From Candidatus Dormiibacterota bacterium (GTDB lineage Bacteria > Chloroflexota > Dormibacteria > Dormibacterales > Dormibacteraceae), in NCBI GenBank assembly GCA_003139695.1, contig PLJM01000006.1, forward strand, positions 248,001-312,000: a stretch of 64,000 nucleotides of DNA, written 5' to 3'. This document shows, in pieces, positions 30,337 through 38,389 of this stretch. A program made the translations under genes and the position numbers. Numbering within the stretch: the first letter of the stretch is position 1; each line of letters starts with the position of its first letter. Under the pieces are notes generated by a model. The model was given only the letters and a program-made list of their open reading frames with translations. It was not told the DNA's origin and did no database searches.

Positions 30337-31266
30337 ATGGTTCACGATCTGCAGGCCGCCGCCTCTGAATACCTCGGCTGGCTTCAGCTCGAAGCGAACC
30401 GCAGCCCGAACACGGTCCGGGCTTATGAGTCCGAGCTGGGCAAGTTAATTGCGTTCCTCACCACCAACGGTCACACGCTCGTTTTGAGCAACCTTCAGCA
30501 CGATGACCTGCGCGCCTATCAGCGTCACCTCGCAGGTCGCCTGAAGAGCCCCGCATCGCGAGCGCGGGCGCTCGTCGCCATTCGCTCCTGGCTGCGATGG
30601 CTGGCCAAAGAGGGAATCATCGAGCGCGATCTGTCGAACGGCATCACGCTGCCGAAGCTCGAGCAGCGCCTGCCCAAACCCATCGATCCCGACGAGCTCA
30701 TCAGGCTGCTTGCGGCGCTGCCAACCGAGACGCTGGCCGACAAGCGCGACCGCGCGCTGGTGCAGTTCCTCATCAGCACTGGGTGCCGCATCTCGGAAGC
30801 CCTCGCACTGGATCGCACCGATTTCCCTCGCACCGGCAACCGGCTGGTGGTGACCGGCAAGGGGTCGAAGCAGAGGTCCGTCTACCTGACCACCGACGCA
30901 CGTTCGGCCCTAGAGGACTACCTGGCGGGTCGCGAGGACGCGAGCATGGCGTTGTTCATCAATTACGACAGGTCGGTGGCAGACGACCGGGGCCGCAGGC
31001 TGACCTCCGCCGGCGCTCGATACATAGTCCGTCAGATCCGCCAGAAGCTCGGCGCCTGGTCGTTCAAGTCACCACACGTGGCCAGGCATACGGCCGCGAC
31101 GACCTTGCTCGAGGTGACCGGCGGCGACGTCCGGCTGGTGCAAGAGGTGCTCGGCCACGCGAACCTGAACACGCTTCAGGGCTACACGAAGATCGTCGAC
31201 AGCAGGAAGCTGGACGCTTATCGCAGATACCAGGAGTTTCTGGACGGCAAGAAGGCCGGCGCCTGA
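30337..31266 (+). CDS. XerC/XerD-type tyrosine recombinase
   Basis: A 309-residue Xer-like recombinase outside the island. N-terminal SAM-like domain: ASEYLGWLQLEANRSPNTV; catalytic Arg in STGCRISEALAL, Lys in VTGKGSKQRSVYL, HVARHTAATTLL, H in LGHANLNTL and Tyr in GYTKIV. The spacing and length fit XerC/XerD, so it may be the host dimer-resolution enzyme, but it could also be the integrase of an older element. ATG 30337 preferred to an upstream one at 30310 because the family starts near this point. Confidence 0.85.
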   Translation: MVHDLQAAASEYLGWLQLEANRSPNTVRAYESELGKLIAFLTTNGHTLVLSNLQHDDLRAYQRHLAGRLKSPASRARALVAIRSWLRWLAKEGIIERDLSNGITLPKLEQRLPKPIDPDELIRLLAALPTETLADKRDRALVQFLISTGCRISEALALDRTDFPRTGNRLVVTGKGSKQRSVYLTTDARSALEDYLAGREDASMALFINYDRSVADDRGRRLTSAGARYIVRQIRQKLGAWSFKSPHVARHTAATTLLEVTGGDVRLVQEVLGHANLNTLQGYTKIVDSRKLDAYRRYQEFLDGKKAGA

Positions 31267-31354
31267 CTCGTCGATTCGCATAGGGAGATACGTCGCTGTC
31301 GCATTGGCGCTGATGCTCGCTGCATACGGCGCAGGTCTTGTAGGGCAAGAAGAA

Positions 31355-31380
31355 GGCCGGTTCCGTATTCGAAACCGGCC
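31355..31380 (-). terminator. hairpin terminator, possibly bidirectional
   Basis: GGCCGGTT (31355-31362) pairs with AACCGGCC (31373-31380). On the minus strand it is followed by TTCTTCTTG, after the gene ending at 31404; on the plus strand it follows the recombinase gene by about 90 bp. Confidence 0.65.
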
Positions 31381-31403
31381 CTTGAAAGCTCTCTAAGAGA
31401 GGG

Positions 31404-31718
31404 TTACTCGTCCTCGATCTGGTTGTACATCAGGCTGTCCTGAATCTCGTACAGTGCGTCCATCGCCTCCATCACGGAGCCGGGCTTGGCCTGCGCCAAG
31501 ACTGTGACCTCGGGCGACTCTTCGATCACCTTGTTGATTGCCACCGAAAGGACGGGCGGCATCAGCCTCTGGTCGGCGAGGTTCAGCATCTCGAGCTCGT
31601 TAAGGAGCTTGTCGATGTAGTGCATCTTGTTGCGGCGCGCGTACTTGGCCCGCTGGACGCGGCGCTCGCGTGCGGTCATGTGCTCGATGGCGCGGCTAGC
31701 CTGCTTGATCATCGTCAT
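31404..31718 (-). CDS. conserved-type helical protein of unknown function
   Basis: A 104-residue protein. The N-terminal part is basic (HMTARERRVQRAKYARRNK) and the rest is helical and acidic (YIDKLLNELEMLNLADQ; MEAMDALYEIQDSLMYNQIEDE). No known domain. ATG at 31718 follows a GGAGAGAGA Shine-Dalgarno. It has the clearest sigma-70-type promoter in the window (31738-31765) and a terminator, so it is a well-expressed single gene. Confidence 0.7.
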   Translation of the reverse strand: MTMIKQASRAIEHMTARERRVQRAKYARRNKMHYIDKLLNELEMLNLADQRLMPPVLSVAINKVIEESPEVTVLAQAKPGSVMEAMDALYEIQDSLMYNQIEDE

Positions 31719-31737
31719 TTTTCTCTCTCCGAAGCCA

Positions 31738-31765
31738 ATTTTACGGCCCCTAAATCTTTTGTCAA
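31738..31765 (-). promoter_or_regulatory. sigma-70-type promoter
   Basis: TTGACA (31765-31760) and TAAAAT (31743-31738) separated by 16 bp, on the minus strand, about 20 bp before the ATG at 31718. Confidence 0.75.
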
Positions 31766-31821
31766 GATCCGTATGTAATAAATGGTTCCCGGCTGTGCTA
31801 GCATCGCCGCCAACTGACCGG

Positions 31822-32463
31822 ATGAGCCAACCTTTTGCCGGCCATTCCACCCGCATGGAAGTCCTGGAGTTGCTCCGGCGCAAGGGCCACGCCAGCGCCG
31901 AAACCATCGCTTCCGAGCTCTTAGTTACCCCAAACGCGATCCGCCAACACCTGACGAACCTGGAACGGGACGGTTTCGTGGTCAGCAGCCCCGAGAAGAG
32001 CCGCCGGGGCCGCCCTTCGCTCCTGTTCTCCTTGACCGAACGGGCGGACTCCGTGTTCCCCAAGCGCTACGGCCAACTCGCCACGATGGTCCTCCAGGAG
32101 GTCCAGGAGATGGGTGGGCCGGACGCTCTGGACGAGGTGTTCGAGCGAATGGCCACCCGGCATGCGGGGGCCATCTCGCGCAACCTCGAAGGGCTCGAGT
32201 TCGACGAGAAGCTGAAGCGAGTGGTCGCGTGGATCGGGCGAGCCGGCACCCTGGCCGAGCAGACCGAGACCCCCGAAGGGGTGAAGGTGACCATCCACAA
32301 CTGCCCGTTCCGCAACACGGCGCTCAAGTTTCCGCAGGTCTGCACCATCACCCCGCACCTCATCTCTCAGCTGCTCGGCACTGCCGTTTCCCAGGCAGAT
32401 TCCATCCATCGTCACGACCCCTACTGCTCCTTTGTCGTTCAGCGCCCCACCGACGCTCACTAG
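31822..32463 (+). CDS. SufR-like winged-helix regulator with cysteine cluster site
   Basis: A 213-residue regulator of the ArsR/DeoR-like SufR group. The winged helix (residues 12-62) includes MEVLELLRRKGHASAETIAS and LLVTPNAIRQHLTNLERDGF. The C-terminal cluster region has Cys in HNCPF, then 12 residues, QVC, then 27 residues, PYCSF. SufR has a fourth Cys between the last two, so one ligand of the [Fe-S] site appears to be missing. It overlaps the nnrE start by 32 bp. No suf operon is nearby. Confidence 0.75.
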   Translation: MSQPFAGHSTRMEVLELLRRKGHASAETIASELLVTPNAIRQHLTNLERDGFVVSSPEKSRRGRPSLLFSLTERADSVFPKRYGQLATMVLQEVQEMGGPDALDEVFERMATRHAGAISRNLEGLEFDEKLKRVVAWIGRAGTLAEQTETPEGVKVTIHNCPFRNTALKFPQVCTITPHLISQLLGTAVSQADSIHRHDPYCSFVVQRPTDAH

Positions 32464-33127
32464 CCGGCAGGTCGCCGAGGTCGACCGCCTGGCGCAAGAG
32501 CGGTTCGGCATCTCCGTCGAATGGCTGATGGAGGCCGCCGGCTGGCAGATCGCCCGCTTTTGCGAGGGGAGGACGGCAGTCGTCTGCGGCGTCGGCAACA
32601 ACGCCGGCGATGGGCTGGCGGCGGCGCGGCACCTCCATCGTTGGGGCCGGCTCAGCTCAGTCAGCTGCGCGGACGCCAATCGGCTGCGGGGGGCGGCGGC
32701 GCTGGAGAGAGACGCGCTGCGACGGCTCGGGGTCGATATCGCCGACGAGCTAAGGCTGGATGGCGCCGAGGTCGTGGTCGATGCGCTGTTCGGAACCGGG
32801 CTGTCGCGAGCGCCCGAGGGCAAGTTCGCGGCGTGGATCGAAGCCATAAACGGCTCGCCATCGCGAGTGATCGCGATCGACGTGCCTTCCGGCCTCGACG
32901 CCGACACCGGGGACGCCTACTCTCCATGTGTGCGCGCGAACACGACAGTGACCCTCGGCCTGGCCAAGCCCGGCCTCTTGAAAGGCGACGGTCCGACCAT
33001 GTCAGGCGATCTGTGGCTGGCCGACATCGGCGTCCCACTCGAGGCATACGTGGCAGTTGGCATCGACGTGCCGCGTGACCTGTTCGCAAAGAGCGACAGA
33101 TTTGAGCTGAAAGGGTCGGACCGGTGA
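32432..33127 (+). CDS. nnrE: NAD(P)H-hydrate epimerase
   Basis: A 231-residue YjeF_N-type epimerase that converts R- to S-NAD(P)HX in nicotinamide nucleotide repair. Motifs: MEAAGWQIARF (about residues 33-43), VCGVGNNAGDGLAAARHL (about 50-67), VVDALFGTGLSR and AIDVPSGLDADTG. It is not fused to the usual C-terminal dehydratase (NnrD), so the partner must be elsewhere. TTG start at 32432 is inside the regulator gene; the next gene overlaps by four bases (GTGA). Confidence 0.88.
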   Translation: MSFSAPPTLTSRQVAEVDRLAQERFGISVEWLMEAAGWQIARFCEGRTAVVCGVGNNAGDGLAAARHLHRWGRLSSVSCADANRLRGAAALERDALRRLGVDIADELRLDGAEVVVDALFGTGLSRAPEGKFAAWIEAINGSPSRVIAIDVPSGLDADTGDAYSPCVRANTTVTLGLAKPGLLKGDGPTMSGDLWLADIGVPLEAYVAVGIDVPRDLFAKSDRFELKGSDR

Positions 33128-34092
33128 GCGCTCAGGTCGTCTGGGACCGCGGCGTCTCGATCTCGGGAAGTCGGCTGTGGCTCGATCCACTTGTCGTCCG
33201 GACTTTCGCGTTCATCTCGCACGCACACACCGACCACGCACGCCGTCACAAAGAGGCCCTGCTCACTCCGCAGACATTGGCCCTCATTCCTGAGGCGAGG
33301 CGGCCGCGAGGTTGGCGGATGCTCGGGTATGACGAGCCGATGCGGATCGGCCCGGCCACCGTCACGCTGCATTCGGCCGGGCACATGCTCGGCTCCGCGC
33401 AGCTCTTGTTCGAGCACCAGGGCACGAAGGTGCTTTACACCGGCGACATCAAGCTTCGCCAGCCTGGCGGCATGCAGCCCACCCATGTGCCCAAGGCGCA
33501 TGTCCTCGTCATTGAAAGCACTTACGGCCGGCCCCATTTCCGTTTCGGCGACCCTGACTCAACGATCGAGGCGATTGCGCGCTGGTGCCGCCTCGCCATC
33601 GACAGCCGCGTGACGCCGGTCCTGCTGTGCCACGCGCTGGGCAAAACTGAGGAGATCATGCTCGCGCTGTCGGGCTACGGCTTCAAGTTCGCGCTCGAGA
33701 AACGATGCGTCCCGTGCGCGCATGCATATGCCATGGCCGGTAGGTCGCTGCCGGATTGGGTCGAGCTCGACGGTGAGGTGGAGGCCGGTCGTGTGGTGAT
33801 CGCGCCGCCCGCTGGCAAGGACGAGGTGCGCAGGCTCGGTCGCTACCGCACGGCCCTGGTCTCGGGTTGGGCTAAAGATGCGGAGTTCTCACGGATCTTC
33901 GGCGCCGATGCCACCTTCGACCTTTCAGACCACTGCGACTTCGACGAGCTGCTCGAAGTCGTCGAACGTTCAGGCGCGGAGCAGGTCTACACGGTGCACG
34001 GCTACACCGAGGATTTCGCGCGGCACCTGCGCAAGCGAGGGATCAAAGCTTCGGCGCTGGAGGCGACAGAGCAGCTGGCTTTAGCCCTCTAG
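33124..34092 (+). CDS. MBL-fold DNA exonuclease (ligase-associated type)
   Basis: A 322-residue MBL/beta-CASP-like nuclease resembling the ligase-associated exonucleases (SNM1/Artemis relatives). Metal motif AHTDHARR (HxHxDH, about residues 37-42), SAGHMLGSAQ, YTGDIKLR and ESTYGRPHF are all in order, and the C-terminal SDHCDFDELLEVVE fits the beta-CASP-type region. GTG at 33124 overlaps nnrE. An ATP-dependent ligase is encoded 580 bp downstream, so a shared role in end processing and ligation is likely. Confidence 0.85.
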   Translation: MSAQVVWDRGVSISGSRLWLDPLVVRTFAFISHAHTDHARRHKEALLTPQTLALIPEARRPRGWRMLGYDEPMRIGPATVTLHSAGHMLGSAQLLFEHQGTKVLYTGDIKLRQPGGMQPTHVPKAHVLVIESTYGRPHFRFGDPDSTIEAIARWCRLAIDSRVTPVLLCHALGKTEEIMLALSGYGFKFALEKRCVPCAHAYAMAGRSLPDWVELDGEVEAGRVVIAPPAGKDEVRRLGRYRTALVSGWAKDAEFSRIFGADATFDLSDHCDFDELLEVVERSGAEQVYTVHGYTEDFARHLRKRGIKASALEATEQLALAL

Positions 34093-34439
34093 CGAAGCGC
34101 CCACCCTGATCGGAAATAGGCCCGACGCAAGTCCGGGTCGACAGCCGCTGCATCGCTGAGCCTTGTCAACAACAGGTCCACCCACGCGGTCAGGTGGACA
34201 GGCGGCACGAGCTCGAGTGCTTCCTTTTTGTTGAAGTACGCCCGGCAGCTTCGCCCACGCGTTTCAATCGTCAGGTCGGTGATGCGGCCCCGATTTCGCT
34301 TGACCTTGGCGATCGGAATCTTTTCAGCCAGGTAATCGAGCAGCTCGTCCGAGTCCTCGTCGGCGCCGATCGGCGAGTGGCAGAAGACGCATGCACCATC
34401 GAGGGGCAGGGCCGGAGCCTGGCAGATCGCGCAGTTCAA
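34089..34439 (-). CDS. zinc-ribbon protein next to the DNA repair genes
   Basis: A 116-residue protein. Two CxxC pairs (CAIC near residue 2, CVFCHSP near 16) form an N-terminal zinc ribbon; the rest (LLDYLAEKIPIAKVKRNRGR, ACRAYFNKKEA) is alpha/beta of unknown family. TTG at 34439 is chosen because it overlaps the upstream stop (TTGA), as in coupled genes here. It is convergent with the exonuclease gene by a 4-bp overlap. Confidence 0.6.
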   Translation of the reverse strand: MNCAICQAPALPLDGACVFCHSPIGADEDSDELLDYLAEKIPIAKVKRNRGRITDLTIETRGRSCRAYFNKKEALELVPPVHLTAWVDLLLTRLSDAAAVDPDLRRAYFRSGWALR

Positions 34440-34648
34440 TCCGTGTAGCGCGTGATCGTTTGATCTTCGCGCCGCTTCTCCGCCTGGTACAAGGGGCAAT
34501 CCTCATAGTTGCGCACGCAGATCGGCGGGCTGTCGCTCAACGCGTACTTGCGCTTCGACTTTCGATCGACATGGCAATCGAATCGGTATACGCGCAGGAC
34601 TGAGCGCCGCTCCTTCAAATACTCCTCGAGGTAAGGACACCGTCGCAT
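34436..34648 (-). CDS. small Cys-rich protein divergent from the ligase gene
   Basis: A 70-residue protein, MRRCPYLEEYLKERRSVL followed by CHVD, ICVRN and CPLYQ, giving four spaced cysteines and one His that could bind a metal. Charged and basic overall. The ATG at 34648 is supported by TATCGT exactly seven bases upstream, and that box overlaps the TACGAT box of the divergent ligase gene. A co-regulated role in repair is plausible but unproved. Confidence 0.65.
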   Translation of the reverse strand: MRRCPYLEEYLKERRSVLRVYRFDCHVDRKSKRKYALSDSPPICVRNYEDCPLYQAEKRREDQTITRYTD

Positions 34649-34654
34649 GCGACT

Positions 34655-34661
34655 TACGATA
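34655..34661. promoter_or_regulatory. overlapping divergent leaderless -10 boxes
   Basis: TACGAT on the plus strand (34655-34660), nine bases before the ligase ATG at 34670, and TATCGT on the minus strand (34661-34656), seven bases before the ATG at 34648. The two boxes use nearly the same bases. Confidence 0.5.
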
Positions 34662-34669
34662 GGCCACCC

Positions 34670-36418
34670 ATGGGAGAAGGTGGCGGCATGCTGGAGGTCG
34701 CGCGCGCCGCGGCCGCGGTCGGCGTCACCTCAGCGACTTCTGAGAAAGCGCGAATCCTCGCCGGCTACTTTCGCACCCTGGATGACGATGACCTGAGGCG
34801 CGCCGCCGTCTTCATGAGCGGCCGTGCCTTCAGCCCTTCCCAACGCCGAACGCTCGGCCTCGGTTGGTCGACGGTGAGCAAGGTCGTCGAGTCGATCTCG
34901 GGGCGGGATCCGGACGAGCTTTCGGCGATCTTTCGCAAGCACTCGGATATCGGCGACTGGGCGGGCGAGGCCCTCGAAGGCCAGACCAAAGCGGAGCCCG
35001 TCTCGCTCGCGGAATTCGAAGAGGCGCTAGAAACGATCAGGACCGCGCGAGGTGCGCGCAAAGCGGCGCCGCTGGAGGCTCTGCTGAGACGGCTGCGCCC
35101 TGAGGCGGCGAGGTTCGCGGTCAAGGTGATCTCGGGCGAGATGCGCATCGGTCTGAGCGAAGGGTTGGTCGAGGCCGCGCTAGCGGCGGCGTTCGACCTG
35201 CCGGTAACCAAGGTCAAGAAGATCCATCTCATCACCGGTGACATCGGAGAGACCGCGGTCCGATGCAAGCGAGGTGAGCTCGAAACGTCGACAGTCACGC
35301 TGTTCCAGCCGATTCGCTTCATGCTCGCAAGCCCGGTCGAGACGGCAGGCGAAGCTTTCGCCAGGATGGGTGCGGAGAAGGTGTGGACCGAGGAGAAGTA
35401 CGACGGTGTTCGCTGCCAGCTTCACCACGACAACGGCCGCGTCGAGCTCTTCTCTCGGGACTTGAAAGAAACCACGGGCGCCTTTCCCGAGCTGGCTGAA
35501 GCGGCGCCACGTCACGGTCACGCTGTCCTGTTCGATGGCGAGGTGCTCGCGCACCGCGATGGCAAGGTGTTGCGATTCTTCGAGCTGCAGCACCGCCTGG
35601 GTCGCAAGAGGGTGACGGATGAGCTCCGACGCGAAGTTCCGGTGGTGCTCGTGATCTTCGACCTGCTCTACCTCGATGGGCGCTCGTTGCTCGACGAGCC
35701 ATTGGAGACGCGGCGCCGCCTGCTCGAGGAGCTCGGCGTCGAATCGCCCTTCCTTCTCGCGCGGGTCGAGGAGGCGACCAGCCCGGATGACCTCGACCGG
35801 ATCTTTGCAGACACGCGTGAGCGCGGCCACGAAGGGTTGATGGTGAAGGACCCTTTGAGTCCCTACACGCCTGGCCGGCGAGGGCTCGCCTGGTTGAAGC
35901 TGAAGCGCCCGCTGGCGACGTTGGACGTGGTGGTTACCGCCGCCGAGTGGGGCCATGGAAAGCGCAAGGGCGTCCTCTCCGACTACACGTTCGCGGTGAA
36001 GGACACGAAGACCGGCAAGCTGGTCAACGTGGGCAAGGCATACACAGGTTTGACCGACGCGGAGATTGCGGAGATGACCGAGCGGTTCAAGGCGATAACG
36101 CTCGAAGACCGCGGTTGGGGCTATACCGTCAAGCCGGAGGTCGTGCTCGAGGTCGCGTTCGATTCCATTCAGCACTCCAACCGGCACGCCAGCGGCTTCG
36201 CCCTGCGATTTCCGCGAATCGTGCGAATCCGGGGCGACAAGCCGGTCGAGGAGATCGATACGCTCGAACGCGTCGAGGAGCTATACGAGCGGTACTTCGG
36301 CGGCGAGACGGAAGCCGATCTGACAGAGGTTGCCGAGCTGAACGCCCCCTCCGGCCCGAGTCCCTCCCGCGCTTCGCGCGGGGGCCCCAGAGGACCGCGG
36401 GGAGGACGTCGCTCATGA
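34670..36418 (+). CDS. ATP-dependent DNA ligase
   Basis: A 582-residue ligase that seals nicks using ATP, of the larger type with an N-terminal DNA-binding domain (archaeal/LigB-like). Motif I is EEKYDGVRCQ with the adenylated Lys near residue 243; motif III VLVIFDLLYLDG; motif IV HEGLMVKDP; motif V WLKLKRP. The C-terminal OB-fold contains VVTAAEWGHGKRKG. The tail after residue 555 (SPSRASRGGPRGPRGGRRS) is low-complexity and basic. The neighbours (MBL exonuclease, two MBL/Zn proteins) indicate a repair cluster. Start could also be the ATG six codons later. Confidence 0.93.
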   Translation: MGEGGGMLEVARAAAAVGVTSATSEKARILAGYFRTLDDDDLRRAAVFMSGRAFSPSQRRTLGLGWSTVSKVVESISGRDPDELSAIFRKHSDIGDWAGEALEGQTKAEPVSLAEFEEALETIRTARGARKAAPLEALLRRLRPEAARFAVKVISGEMRIGLSEGLVEAALAAAFDLPVTKVKKIHLITGDIGETAVRCKRGELETSTVTLFQPIRFMLASPVETAGEAFARMGAEKVWTEEKYDGVRCQLHHDNGRVELFSRDLKETTGAFPELAEAAPRHGHAVLFDGEVLAHRDGKVLRFFELQHRLGRKRVTDELRREVPVVLVIFDLLYLDGRSLLDEPLETRRRLLEELGVESPFLLARVEEATSPDDLDRIFADTRERGHEGLMVKDPLSPYTPGRRGLAWLKLKRPLATLDVVVTAAEWGHGKRKGVLSDYTFAVKDTKTGKLVNVGKAYTGLTDAEIAEMTERFKAITLEDRGWGYTVKPEVVLEVAFDSIQHSNRHASGFALRFPRIVRIRGDKPVEEIDTLERVEELYERYFGGETEADLTEVAELNAPSGPSPSRASRGGPRGPRGGRRS

Positions 36419-37152
36419 AGCTCACGTTCATGGGCACCGCCGGCGCTCGGTTCATGGTGGCCAAGCAGCTTGCCGCTTCGGGTGGCCTCTACATCGAGGA
36501 GGGCAAGGCGCGCATCGCGCTCGATCCCGGGCCCGGCGCCATCGTTCAGTACGCCAAGCGAAAGGTCGATCTCACCAAGCTCGACGCCATCGTCGTCAGC
36601 CACCGCCACCTCGACCACTGCGGCGACGTGAACGTGATGGTCGAGGCGATGACCGAAGGCGGCTTCGCGCATCGCGGCCGGCTCTTCTGCCCATCGGACG
36701 CGCTCGACGACGACCCTGTCGTGCTGCAGTACCTTCGGCGCTTCCCGCAGGAGGTCGTGAGGCTCCAACCCGAGACCACCTACAACGTGAACGGCATCGA
36801 GTTCACGACGACCCCGCGCCACAAGCACCAGGTCGAGACCTATGGATTCAGATTCGGCGATCGGCTCGGCTGGGTCACTGACTCCGCTTATTACGACGGC
36901 ATCGCAGAGCAGCACAAGGCCGACGTCATGGTGATCCACACGGTTCTGATGCAGTGCCGCGCGGAGCTGCCGCACCTGTGCCTCGACGACGCGGAGCGCA
37001 TCATCCGCGATGCGAAGCCAAAGCTAGCAATCCTCACGCACTATGGAATGACCGTGTGGCGCGCTCATCCGTGGGAGCTGGCCGCCGACCTGACCCAGCG
37101 GCTGGGTATCGAGGTAAAAGCTGCGCGCGATGGAATGAGCGTCGAGGTGTGA
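36415..37152 (+). CDS. MBL-fold hydrolase, RNase Z/phosphodiesterase-like
   Basis: A 245-residue MBL-fold enzyme. SHRHLDHCGD (about residues 62-71) is the intact HxHxDH motif, with later His in TTTPRHKHQVE, D in VTDSAYYDG and a C-terminal ILTHYGM. ATG at 36415 overlaps the ligase stop (ATGA), so it is co-translated with the ligase, which supports a nuclease or phosphodiesterase role in the same pathway. Exact substrate unknown. Confidence 0.8.
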   Translation: MKLTFMGTAGARFMVAKQLAASGGLYIEEGKARIALDPGPGAIVQYAKRKVDLTKLDAIVVSHRHLDHCGDVNVMVEAMTEGGFAHRGRLFCPSDALDDDPVVLQYLRRFPQEVVRLQPETTYNVNGIEFTTTPRHKHQVETYGFRFGDRLGWVTDSAYYDGIAEQHKADVMVIHTVLMQCRAELPHLCLDDAERIIRDAKPKLAILTHYGMTVWRAHPWELAADLTQRLGIEVKAARDGMSVEV

Positions 37153-37198
37153 ATACCCCACAAACTCGGAGGCTACGCCGCGAGTTCGCGGGGGGCCC

Positions 37199-38389
37199 AT
37201 GAGCCCACAGCAGAGATTCCTGCTCCTCCTGATCCTGGTCGGCGCCCTGGCGACAGTGCTTGGGCTGATTTCCAAGCGCGCTCGAATGGTGCCCTACCCC
37301 GTCGTGCTGGCAGCGGCCGGCGTGGTGATCGGGTTGCTGCCGGGTGGGCAGCTCGGACATGTCGGCGCGGACGTCATCCTCCTCGCCTTCGTGCCCGGGT
37401 TGGTCTTCGAGGCGGCGCTCACGCTCGACCTGCCCGAGCTCAGGCGGCGCCTGCTGCCGGTCGGGCTGCTCGCGACCGTCGGCGTCGCGCTGATGGTGCT
37501 CCTTATCGGAACGTTGACCCACCTCATCGTTGGATTGAGCTGGGCCAGCGGCATGTTGCTGGGGGCCATCCTCGCTGCCACCGACCCCATCGCTGTCGTC
37601 ACGCTGATGCGCCAGATGCGGGCTCCAGCCGGCCTGTCGGCCATCCTCGAGGGAGAAAGCCTGTTCAATGACGGCACCGGGGTCGCAGTGTTCACGGCGG
37701 TGCTGGCCACAATCGTCAGCGGGGCTCCATCGATTGGCGACGCCTCGCTGCGGTTTCTGGAGATCACCGCCGGCGGCACCGTGATCGGCCTGGCGGTCGG
37801 ATTCCTCGGCCTTCTCCTACTGCGATTTGCGGCCGACGCGCCGCTCGAGATTCTGGCGACGCTTGTCATCGCGTACGGGAGCTACCTTGCCGCCGACGTG
37901 CTCCACGCCTCAGGCATCGTCGCCGTAGTCGTAGCGGGGATCGTCGTTGCTCGATACGGATCGGGAATCGGTAGGTTGCACGGGCCCCAGCTCCTCGGAT
38001 TCTGGAGCCTGCTCGCCTTCGTCCTTAACGCGATGCTTTTCATCCTCGTCGGGGCGGCCCTCCCCGCCTGGGAGCTGCTGCCCGTGCTGGGCTTCGTGGT
38101 GATCGCTTTCCTGATCATGCTGGTGACCCGCGCGATCCCCGTATATGGATTGCTTGGGGTATCAGCGATCCGGCCGCCCCCCATTCCCTGGGCGTGGCGC
38201 CACCTGACCTTTTGGGCAGGCCTTCGAGGAGCCCTCTCAGTGGCTTTGGCTCTATCGGTGGCAAATGCCCCAGGAGTAGACAGTCGCGTGGCGCTGATCG
38301 CGTACGGCGTGGTCCTGCTGTCGCTCCTCGTCCAGGGAGGGCTGGTGGTACCGATCACGCGCGCCCTGAGAATCGAGAAAGCCGAGTGA
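37199..38389 (+). CDS. CPA1-family sodium/proton antiporter
   Basis: A 396-residue membrane protein with 11-12 hydrophobic segments exchanging Na+ or K+ for protons. AATDPIAVVTLMRQ (about residues 130-143; Asp in the ND/DP pair) and EGESLFNDGTGVAVF (about 155-170) are diagnostic of NhaP/CPA1 antiporters. There is no C-terminal TrkA-C domain. The ATG follows GGGGGGC, with only a weak Shine-Dalgarno. It shares a 4-bp overlap with the following glycosyltransferase gene. Confidence 0.9.
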   Translation: MSPQQRFLLLLILVGALATVLGLISKRARMVPYPVVLAAAGVVIGLLPGGQLGHVGADVILLAFVPGLVFEAALTLDLPELRRRLLPVGLLATVGVALMVLLIGTLTHLIVGLSWASGMLLGAILAATDPIAVVTLMRQMRAPAGLSAILEGESLFNDGTGVAVFTAVLATIVSGAPSIGDASLRFLEITAGGTVIGLAVGFLGLLLLRFAADAPLEILATLVIAYGSYLAADVLHASGIVAVVVAGIVVARYGSGIGRLHGPQLLGFWSLLAFVLNAMLFILVGAALPAWELLPVLGFVVIAFLIMLVTRAIPVYGLLGVSAIRPPPIPWAWRHLTFWAGLRGALSVALALSVANAPGVDSRVALIAYGVVLLSLLVQGGLVVPITRALRIEKAE

